Origin: Arenibacter algicola
GTDB lineage: Bacteria; Bacteroidota; Bacteroidia; Flavobacteriales; Flavobacteriaceae
Direction: 5' to 3'
Length of the DNA stretch: 64,000 bases
Assembly: GCF_018860365.1 (NCBI RefSeq)
Contig: NZ_JAHKPO010000003.1
Span: 806,001 to 870,000 of the forward strand
The translations under genes were made by a program, and so were the position numbers. This document shows positions 9,457-17,210 of the stretch, piece by piece (position 1 is the stretch's first letter; the number at the start of each line of letters is the position of its first letter). The notes below the pieces were generated by a model. That model did no database searches and was not told the DNA's origin. It was given only the letters and a program-made list of their open reading frames with translations.

Positions 9457-11859
9457 CTACTTTTTATTTAAGGTAATTTTTACCTTTTCCCAAGGGTGTG
9501 GATAGGCTGTAATCCACAATTCTGGATCAAAATTCAGGTTGTCCTTATCGTAGCCCATAACAAAAACTTCTATTTCCTTACCTATCATACTTTTGTCCAA
9601 AGGAATAAAATAGGTGTAGTTCTTGTCTCTTCGGGAGGTCATAAATTCCCAATTGTTGGCAGGGTATGACGAAGCTCTATCCGGAGAGCCTATATATTTA
9701 TCACCCATTTTGGCAGCGGCATAGGCACCTTCAATACCATGTTTGCCATTTAAGGCCACGGAGAGATAACTGCCCTCGGTTATTTCATCCAATACTATTC
9801 TGGACTTCCATACTTTTTGCGCTTTTTTCGTACTAGGATAGGCAAATAGGTTGGAGGCCTTCCATAAACTTCTATCCAATTTTTGTCCTTTGGCCCAACC
9901 TTCAATCTCTACGATTTGCTGGGGGGAAGTTTTAAATCTGAGATAGCGTACTTTTTTTCCAATGCTTATTTCGGATTGCTTGGCAGCCAGGTAAGTTAGT
10001 TCTTCCCAATGTACCAGATCGGTAGAGATTTCAACGATGTTACCTTCTCCAACAAGTTGGGGTTGTAAGGAAAATTCATTGGGAACAGTGATTATAAGTT
10101 TGTCCAAATAGGTGGTTTCCCCTAAATCCAATCTAAAAGTACCTCCTTCGATACGTGTATCCAATCGATATTTCTTTTGTGGCCAAAATCCGGTTTCCAG
10201 ATTGCCGTCGAATAAATTTTTGTCCCAAACACCTCTATTGACAAAAGCTTCTTGATTAAAAAATGCATCCCGGGCAGCTTTCACCTCGGGAATGTTGGTT
10301 TCTCCCGATCGCAGCAAGGAGCGTACTTCCAAAGCATTGTTATCGGCGGCAAAAACAGTAGCTTCGTATAGGGTTTCTACATCTTCCGGAATAGCTATTT
10401 CTGTGAACGGATTTAGTTTACGATGAAAGTTTTGTTTTAATTCCTTTCCGGGAAATTTCAGTTTTAATTTTTTTGCTTTTAGTAATTGTTGAACACTTTT
10501 ACCATTGATTTCCGCTGAGGTGTATTGTTCCCCACCTAAGAGTTGTATGTTGGCTGTAGTTCCCGGCATTCCTAAAACCTCTATTTCAGTTGGGGCGCCG
10601 GAAACATTTTTAATGGTTTGAAAGTTTGCCCCGACTATAAGGGGAGCTTCGTATTCTTCAGTCGTAGCCAAAAGCAATGAAGCTCTAAAGGGGAGCACTT
10701 CAACAGGAATGGTTTCTCCTTTTGAAAATGTCCCTATCAATTTTTCTGTAGGATGTAATTGAATCAGGGTTATATCCCTTTCAGCCTTAAGGCCAATTTC
10801 TTCGTTTAGTGTTATGGAATATGTTGCCGTTTCCCAATTTAAATTTCTAAGGCTTAATATTTGAGTTTTGCCATCCCCTCTAGAAACGGCATTGGGACCA
10901 TAGGAATCACCAAGGATTTTTCCATCAACTAGAATATCCCTGTATTTTTTATGAAGGTTGTAGATATGGGCCAATTTAGAAAATTCATCGTCATTCAAAA
11001 GCCAAGGATTTCCGTAAATTTCTGGAGAGAGAATTAAGCTCCTATTGAAGGATTGCAATATCAAATCGTCTTCCCAATAATCCAAACATGATGAAATACA
11101 AACACCATGGTCTTCCGTTAGGCGTTGTAAGTCGGGAACAAGTCCTCTGGACATTGCCTGTGCTCTATGGTGTGGCGCTGTCATAGTATTTGCCATATGA
11201 ACATCAATATAGGTTTCATTGCCTCCCCATAGAAAAGTAGTGGCATAGGGTTTGGCTTTATCAAGACCCAGGCGGTGGTTTAACAATATTAAATCAGGAC
11301 TATGATCACGGGCTTCTTCCATCATAGTAATAAAGGCATCTTCTTTTTCTGGGCGTAGGGGACCACAAACAGCATCAAATTTGAACAGGGCAAAATCATA
11401 ATCCCTACATAGTTTTACCATTTGATCTATTCTCGCCTTTTCTTCCTCGGGTGTATCCCCAAATCCGTCAGGTCCTCCCCAAACCCCTAATCTTATGTCC
11501 AAGGTTTTAGCTTGTTCGTAAATAGGGTCAAAGCCATCGGGAAATTGTTTTTTAAACCTATCGGAATAAATACTGCCATAAAAATTCTTGCCATCTATGG
11601 CCCCGGCATCCAAGGCATAAATGTCCAGTTGCATCCCATATTCTTCTTTAAGCCAACCAAAAAAATCTAAATTGATCTTGGTATGTTCCGCTGTGGCCCC
11701 TTCATTGGTATTGTTGATCCAACTAAAATATTGCGCCTTGGAAGGCGTGCGCTCGTCTGCTCCCGCAGAAATATTGTTTTGGGCCATTATGGTCCAAAAT
11801 GGCACTAATAGTAGGCAGTAAAAAATATGCTTTTTAATGGTGTAAGTTTGTGAATTCAT
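9457..11859 (-). CDS. Putative secreted glycoside hydrolase: clan-GH-D-like TIM barrel plus discoidin-like C-terminus
   Basis: Secreted protein of about 800 aa that I cannot place in a named family. I start it at the ATG at 11859 (MNSQTYTIKKH), which gives a clean signal peptide ending TIMAQ; the longer frame from 11988 adds 43 unlikely residues and overlaps the upstream gene. Residues 45-330 look like a TIM barrel of the alpha-galactosidase type: IYALDAGAIDG, RLGVWGGPDGFG, then FALFKFDAVCGP with Asp162 where GH27/GH36 enzymes have their nucleophile, and LWGGNETYIDV and LDYWEDD as possible acid/base loops. A beta-rich linker follows, and residues 545-675 resemble an F5/8-type (discoidin) binding domain (LFDGNLETGFWP ... 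VRYLRFKT). It sits in an operon between GH78 and a sulfatase. Glycosidase function is inferred from fold motifs and context. Confidence 0.7.
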   Translation of the reverse strand: MNSQTYTIKKHIFYCLLLVPFWTIMAQNNISAGADERTPSKAQYFSWINNTNEGATAEHTKINLDFFGWLKEEYGMQLDIYALDAGAIDGKNFYGSIYSDRFKKQFPDGFDPIYEQAKTLDIRLGVWGGPDGFGDTPEEEKARIDQMVKLCRDYDFALFKFDAVCGPLRPEKEDAFITMMEEARDHSPDLILLNHRLGLDKAKPYATTFLWGGNETYIDVHMANTMTAPHHRAQAMSRGLVPDLQRLTEDHGVCISSCLDYWEDDLILQSFNRSLILSPEIYGNPWLLNDDEFSKLAHIYNLHKKYRDILVDGKILGDSYGPNAVSRGDGKTQILSLRNLNWETATYSITLNEEIGLKAERDITLIQLHPTEKLIGTFSKGETIPVEVLPFRASLLLATTEEYEAPLIVGANFQTIKNVSGAPTEIEVLGMPGTTANIQLLGGEQYTSAEINGKSVQQLLKAKKLKLKFPGKELKQNFHRKLNPFTEIAIPEDVETLYEATVFAADNNALEVRSLLRSGETNIPEVKAARDAFFNQEAFVNRGVWDKNLFDGNLETGFWPQKKYRLDTRIEGGTFRLDLGETTYLDKLIITVPNEFSLQPQLVGEGNIVEISTDLVHWEELTYLAAKQSEISIGKKVRYLRFKTSPQQIVEIEGWAKGQKLDRSLWKASNLFAYPSTKKAQKVWKSRIVLDEITEGSYLSVALNGKHGIEGAYAAAKMGDKYIGSPDRASSYPANNWEFMTSRRDKNYTYFIPLDKSMIGKEIEVFVMGYDKDNLNFDPELWITAYPHPWEKVKITLNKK

Positions 11860-11941
11860 GGGAGTTATAGGTGTCAAACCATTACTTAAATACATGAGCA
11901 GAAATTGGGGCCTGTAATAAAGTAATGGCGTTTTATGGTTA

Positions 11942-14491
11942 TTATTTAGGTGATACAACAATGGAGTAAACCCCTTCATTGAGTTCAAACTTTCCTGTTT
12001 CCAGATTTTTTATGCTGCTGTTTTTAAGTAATACCCCGTTTTTAGTGATACTTATTTTTTGGGATGGAACCTCCTTTAAATTAACCATACCCATACTGTT
12101 TTTTGGGATGGTCATCTCATAGCGGTAGTTGCCCAGTGATTCCTTCTTCCAATTGGATACTATTGTACCAAAGGGGGACTCATATTTGGTGTTCACAAAC
12201 TCTAAGCCGGCAGGGGTAGAGGGCGATAGTACAAATTTTTTGAATCCTGGATTCTCAGGGTCTGGCTGTATGCCTCCAAGCCAGCGGTAAAACCATTCGG
12301 AAACAGATCCGAACATGGGGTGGCTGTTGGAAAAGACACCATCACTTTCCTTCCAGGTCTCCCAAATGGTGGTGGCTCCGTTGTCTACCATAAAGCCCCA
12401 ACCTGGATATTCCTTACTGTTTACCACCTCGTAAACCGCTTCTGGGGAAATATTTTTGGAGATGGTCTCAAGGGCGTATTTGGTCCCAAATATACCAGTA
12501 TTCAGGTGGCCGTTAGGGCCATTTTTCAAAGCCTTTTGTAAGGAGTCCTTGGCAGCTTCAAGTTCGTTCTTTGGGACTACGTTGTGATATAGCAATGTAG
12601 AAAACAGGGTCTGGCGATTTATCTTCACGTTTACCGGTTTGTCCCAGAATTCGGCCTTTATTAGCCCACGAAGTTTTTTTGCGAGACTGTTGTATTTGTT
12701 TTCATTGTCCTTGTCGCCCATCACCTTGGCAAATGTTTCCATTATTTCGGCACACTGCAGATAATGAGAAGTTCCCGTTAATTGCACAGGGACAGGTTCT
12801 AAGGATTCATGGTCACTAAGGCCATTGTTCACCATACCCTCAGGGTGGATTCTTGCTACTTTATCCATCCATTTTATATTCTCCTCATAAAGTTCCTTAA
12901 CAAAATCCGTGTCGTTATAATAGAGATATAGGTAATATTGTGTGGTAAGATAGGCGGATTCCCAGCTAATACCACAATATTCCACACCTGCAAAAGGGGC
13001 GGTGTCCACAAAAGTGGAATCTTTCATGGCGTCTACCCAGTCGTATACCGTTTTGCGGTAGATACCTTGCATATCATAATTGGTGATATAAGATTCACTG
13101 GTAGCGTTCAAATCGCCACCGTAACCGAATTTCTCCCGTGCGGCGCAATCTGATTGTACGCTTACCAGGTTGGCCAAAAAGGTTCTTTCGGTGATCTCTT
13201 GAATTTTATTGAATAGTTCGGAAGAACTGTTAAAATCCCCTGCGTCATCCACATTGGTATGTATGGCCAACCCCTGAATGTCGGAAATTTGGGGAGCTTT
13301 ATTGAGCCCCTTGATTTCCATATATCTATAAACATGATAGGTGAATTCCGGTTCAAACCAGGCAGAACCATCCTTCCCAATTACATAAGTGTCCGTTTGC
13401 CAAGCAATATCTGGAGCTCCCGGTCCGCCAACACCTTTCCTTTTTATTTGGCCGATTACTGTGGTCATTGGGTTTAGGCTGCCATCATCATAAATGCGCT
13501 CTCCAAACCTGAAGTTGATGGTATCTCCTATTTTTCCAGATAATTTAATTTTATAAGTACCTGTAAAATTAACACCCATGTCCACCAAGTAAACTCCATT
13601 TTTAGGGGAAGTAACGGCTGTGGGAGTTATGGTCTTGGTAACTTGGACAGGAGGAAAAAATGCCTTTTGTAGATCCCCACCGGGGCTATTGCCTACAATA
13701 GCGTATCTCCAAGAGGTATCTTTAAAACCAGGGAGTTGCCATCCTTTTACTTCCTGCCTTGCATCGTAGACCGTACCCAAATAAACGCTGTTCCTTATAA
13801 TTGGTCCATAAGAATATTTCCACGAACTGTCGGTGATAATACTTTGACTGTCACCGTTCTGGTATTGCAATACAAGATTGGCGATAAAAGTTGGTTTACC
13901 AACACTGAGGTCTTTCCTTAAATTTCGTCTTCCCCATTTTCTTAAGGGAAGCGGATTGTAGAAACCATTGCCCAAACTGACACCAAGACTGTTATTTCCT
14001 TTTTTGATCTGAGAGGTGATATCATATTCAGTGTAGTACGTTCTTTTGCTATAGTCCGTCCAAGCAGGATCCAGCACGTTTTTACCAATGGGTTCGCCAT
14101 TTATGCTTCCTTTGTAGTAACCGGCAGAGGTAATATAAAGAGTTGCCTTTTTTATTTTGCTTTGGGCTTTAAATTCCTTTCTGAAAATTGGAGCGGGGTG
14201 GTCCAGGTAGAAAAGCGAATCTTTTTTCGGCAGACTGCGGTTATCCGTAATCCAAAGGGCATTGTCAAAATCCTTCGAGATTGGAGATGGAAATTCATTC
14301 TCCTGGAGTTGGTGATTGTTTTCGATACCCTTATAATCCGTTGTAGCCAACTCCCCTTTGTAATTGCTGTTTTGGTCAGAGGAATTGTAAAGGCCGAATA
14401 AGGCAATTTGACACCCTACCAAGATGGTTATCATTAGGATCAGGTTGTATCTTAGATCCTTGATTTTCGATTTTAGGTTGTTTTTGATCAT
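11942..14491 (-). CDS. GH78 alpha-L-rhamnosidase, lipoprotein
   Basis: Inverting glycosidase of 849 aa that removes terminal alpha-L-rhamnose. The N-terminus has a hydrophobic segment ending ILVGC (likely lipid Cys27). Beta-sandwich domains precede an (alpha/alpha)6 barrel. The core block DCAAREKFGYGGD gives Asp448, Glu453 and Asp460, with the same spacing as the D-x4-E-x6-D triad of characterised GH78 enzymes. The catalytic base region is GATTIWETW with Glu711. The segment HPMFGSVSEWFYRWLGGI matches the usual end of the barrel. It lies 82 bp downstream of the esterase/GH27 fusion and 82 bp upstream of the TIM-barrel gene. Rhamnose is not a standard fucoidan sugar, so this enzyme either broadens the target or acts on a related 6-deoxy-L-sugar linkage. 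Confidence 0.92.
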   Translation of the reverse strand: MIKNNLKSKIKDLRYNLILMITILVGCQIALFGLYNSSDQNSNYKGELATTDYKGIENNHQLQENEFPSPISKDFDNALWITDNRSLPKKDSLFYLDHPAPIFRKEFKAQSKIKKATLYITSAGYYKGSINGEPIGKNVLDPAWTDYSKRTYYTEYDITSQIKKGNNSLGVSLGNGFYNPLPLRKWGRRNLRKDLSVGKPTFIANLVLQYQNGDSQSIITDSSWKYSYGPIIRNSVYLGTVYDARQEVKGWQLPGFKDTSWRYAIVGNSPGGDLQKAFFPPVQVTKTITPTAVTSPKNGVYLVDMGVNFTGTYKIKLSGKIGDTINFRFGERIYDDGSLNPMTTVIGQIKRKGVGGPGAPDIAWQTDTYVIGKDGSAWFEPEFTYHVYRYMEIKGLNKAPQISDIQGLAIHTNVDDAGDFNSSSELFNKIQEITERTFLANLVSVQSDCAAREKFGYGGDLNATSESYITNYDMQGIYRKTVYDWVDAMKDSTFVDTAPFAGVEYCGISWESAYLTTQYYLYLYYNDTDFVKELYEENIKWMDKVARIHPEGMVNNGLSDHESLEPVPVQLTGTSHYLQCAEIMETFAKVMGDKDNENKYNSLAKKLRGLIKAEFWDKPVNVKINRQTLFSTLLYHNVVPKNELEAAKDSLQKALKNGPNGHLNTGIFGTKYALETISKNISPEAVYEVVNSKEYPGWGFMVDNGATTIWETWKESDGVFSNSHPMFGSVSEWFYRWLGGIQPDPENPGFKKFVLSPSTPAGLEFVNTKYESPFGTIVSNWKKESLGNYRYEMTIPKNSMGMVNLKEVPSQKISITKNGVLLKNSSIKNLETGKFELNEGVYSIVVSPK

Positions 14492-14573
14492 AATATGGAT
14501 TCAATAATAATTTTAGCTTCTAAATTTTTACCTGGAAGGGTTACCATCTAGGTTTACATGTTTTTATAGTTGT

Positions 14574-17186
14574 TTATTCGGATATAACCTTTGCATCGCC
14601 CCAATTGCCAAATACTTTTTTTCCTGAAAAATCCAATAAAATAAAGTCTAGGCCACTTACGTCTATATCAATATTTACTTTCCCTTTTTTGATGTTGCCA
14701 CTATCAAATAGTATCCGTCCACCAAATTTTTCCTCTACCATTACTTGAAACCTACCTGTGGCTCCTTTTGGTGAGCTTTTATCCAATGAGACTACCGCCT
14801 GAAAACGTTGGGCTTTTCCATTGAGTCTATACATTACTTCAGAATTGCTTTTTACCCCTAGTCCTTTTTCGTATTTCTTGCCACCAACTTTTAAAGGTTT
14901 TCCATGAAAATTTTTGTTTTCCACAGGGGCATTTCCTTTTTTAAGCATATAGTAAATATCGCTCAGATATGTGGTTCCATTTTTGGTTACGGTGTACTTT
15001 TCTTCCGGTACCGGTGTAGGTCCGGCAACAGGGGCACTGCCTACAGTCCCTATTTTAAGCAATAGGTGTTTGTGTTTTCCAAGATTTTTTGCGGTAAATG
15101 AACCATTAAATTTACCTAAGTCTTTTTGAAGCCAAAGGTCCCTAATATTTTGTGTCCCCGACACTCCAATTTGGTCCCATTGCACGGTGATGTCCGATCT
15201 TTTTTCACCTTTATTGAGCATTAATACGGCCGTAGTTCCATCCGATAATGGCTTGTTATATATTTCAAGGCTATCCTTGTCATACACTTTAAACCCTTGG
15301 TGTGCCCTTGGATCTTGATTAATGGCGATTACTTCAGATGCCAAAAGAATGTTTTTAACCTCGTCGGACATGGTGCGTAAATCATTTCCTGCCATAATGG
15401 GTGCGGCCAAAATACTCCACAGACTAAAATGCGCCTTGTCTTCTACGGTACTCTTTAGATTGCCCACCTGAAGCATATCTGGATCGTTCCAACTGTCGGG
15501 TCCGGCAAACTGCCATAAACCTTTGAAGGCGGGATGGATAGCTCCATCACCTCCGGAGGTTTCCGCACAACGGTAGACCGATTGTATTCTTGGATAGATA
15601 TCCATAGAGGTGCGCCAAAGCTGTCCATAATTTTTCCCTCCCCAGGCCCAGGCACCACTGCCAAAGTCTGAAATACTCAAAACCATTGGCCTTCCGGTAT
15701 TAAGGATGGCCTTATGGTAAACGTCGAAATCTTCCGTAGATAACCTTCCATTTTTCCTGGCGAAACAGGCATCCAATTTAATGTAATCCACACCCCATTC
15801 CGCAAAGGAATCCATATCTATTTGTTCGTGCTCAAAACTACCCGGCAAGTTCTGACAGGTCTTATCGCCCCTACATTCGTAAATACCATACTTAAGTCCC
15901 TTACTATGGATATAATCCCCAACGGCCTTCATACCTCCTGGGAACTTAATGGAATCGGCAACCAATTGTCTCTTTTCGTTTCTTTCAGGGGCCATCCAAG
16001 CATCATCCAAAACCAGGTATTTATAACCTGCATCCCGCATTCCGGAACTTACCATGTAATCCGCGATTTCCTTTATTTTCTTTTCATCGATATCCTTTTC
16101 AAAGGCATTCCAACTGTTCCAGCCCATAGGTGGAGTAGGGGTTAGGAACTTACTATCATAGCTGGGGACATTTCTAATTTCCTGATGTATGTTATAGGCA
16201 GTTTGTTGTTCCTTTAAAGCTATCATAGCCTTCCCCAACGCTTCTCCTATAAGAAGGTAAGATTTTGCATTTCTATTCCAGTGATAAAATTGTTTTGATG
16301 GGGAATCTTCAGTCTCTATATAAAAATCCCTAGTATCAACAACCGATATATTATCCTTAAATTCTGGATAGCTCGTCATGGCCATTTGTGCGTTCATAAG
16401 GGAAAGTGCTCTAGGATCCTTGTCTTCCCATCCCTTCATACCAGTGGTGGCAATTACAAATGGTAAGGTAGGGGTTCCCAAATCTTTGCGTATATCTTTT
16501 ATGAAATGAATTAAATTCTCTTCGTAGTATTTGTTTGCTGTCTTGGTGACCCGATCATTCCAGCCCTGATGCCATCCAAAGCCGGCAAGTTCATAACCTT
16601 CACCTTGATAATCGGGAACATATTCCTGCAAATTGTCCAATACCTTATGGATAGTAGATAGCATTTGTACATAATAGTATCCGGTATCCTTGGGTTGGGA
16701 GGGGATGCGTTTGTATCCAGATTCGCCTACCGCTGAGGGCGGACGAAAATCAACGGCCAGACTCTTGCCGCCCCAAGACGTTTTTATAAGGAGTATCTTG
16801 TTTTCATAATGGTCCCCAATAACATGGCCAAAACCAAGTTCAGGACCAATGGTAGTATCAAACGCACCATAACCGGCACTTAATTTTCCGCTTTTTATAG
16901 AATCGAATTTATCCCAGGTATATATAAACACATCATCCCGTTCCGACCATTTTCCATTTTCGTCCACCAGGTGTTGGTAAACGCCTTTTTTGTCGTTTTC
17001 AATTACCCACTTCAAGTTGCCCTTTTCCCCTTTTTCCATCTCTCCATGGCCTTGCATATTGGACTGTCCGGCCAGTATAATTATTTTAATAGGTTGTTGG
17101 GCCGTAGCCTTTAGACCTAGGCAGAGTACCAGCAGTAGGAGTAGGGGGAGTCTATTGGAATATTTGCTTTTGGATTGCTTGATCAT
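14574..17186 (-). CDS. Trimodular fusion: SASA-type carbohydrate esterase, GH27 alpha-galactosidase, NPCBM domain
   Basis: Secreted 870-aa fusion. The signal peptide ends near residue 30 (LKATAQ). Residues 31-330 form a sialate-O-acetylesterase-like SGNH/SASA domain: the nucleophile Ser42 is in LAGQSNMQGHG and WHQGWND lies at 205-211. Residues 350-715 are GH27: PPMGWNSWNAF, LDDAW, YGIYECRG, nucleophile Asp472 in YIKLDAC, and acid/base Asp568 in SWNDPDML. Residues 733-868 match an NPCBM carbohydrate-binding module (GLGVKSNSEVMYRLNG ... ILFDSG). It would remove acyl groups and alpha-D-galactose from the same region of a glycan, held on substrate by the NPCBM. It lies 24 bp after the three-domain esterase gene, indicating tight cotranscription. 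Domain calls are firm; acetyl as the ester is inferred. Confidence 0.93.
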   Translation of the reverse strand: MIKQSKSKYSNRLPLLLLLVLCLGLKATAQQPIKIIILAGQSNMQGHGEMEKGEKGNLKWVIENDKKGVYQHLVDENGKWSERDDVFIYTWDKFDSIKSGKLSAGYGAFDTTIGPELGFGHVIGDHYENKILLIKTSWGGKSLAVDFRPPSAVGESGYKRIPSQPKDTGYYYVQMLSTIHKVLDNLQEYVPDYQGEGYELAGFGWHQGWNDRVTKTANKYYEENLIHFIKDIRKDLGTPTLPFVIATTGMKGWEDKDPRALSLMNAQMAMTSYPEFKDNISVVDTRDFYIETEDSPSKQFYHWNRNAKSYLLIGEALGKAMIALKEQQTAYNIHQEIRNVPSYDSKFLTPTPPMGWNSWNAFEKDIDEKKIKEIADYMVSSGMRDAGYKYLVLDDAWMAPERNEKRQLVADSIKFPGGMKAVGDYIHSKGLKYGIYECRGDKTCQNLPGSFEHEQIDMDSFAEWGVDYIKLDACFARKNGRLSTEDFDVYHKAILNTGRPMVLSISDFGSGAWAWGGKNYGQLWRTSMDIYPRIQSVYRCAETSGGDGAIHPAFKGLWQFAGPDSWNDPDMLQVGNLKSTVEDKAHFSLWSILAAPIMAGNDLRTMSDEVKNILLASEVIAINQDPRAHQGFKVYDKDSLEIYNKPLSDGTTAVLMLNKGEKRSDITVQWDQIGVSGTQNIRDLWLQKDLGKFNGSFTAKNLGKHKHLLLKIGTVGSAPVAGPTPVPEEKYTVTKNGTTYLSDIYYMLKKGNAPVENKNFHGKPLKVGGKKYEKGLGVKSNSEVMYRLNGKAQRFQAVVSLDKSSPKGATGRFQVMVEEKFGGRILFDSGNIKKGKVNIDIDVSGLDFILLDFSGKKVFGNWGDAKVISE

Positions 17187-17210
17187 TGGGTAATCTTAAT
17201 TTTAGGGGGG

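Noticed and set aside
11860-11988. The N-terminal 43 residues of the longer frame of the TIM-barrel protein
   Set aside because: They would precede an otherwise well-formed signal peptide and overlap the GH78 gene; the ATG at 11859 is more likely.
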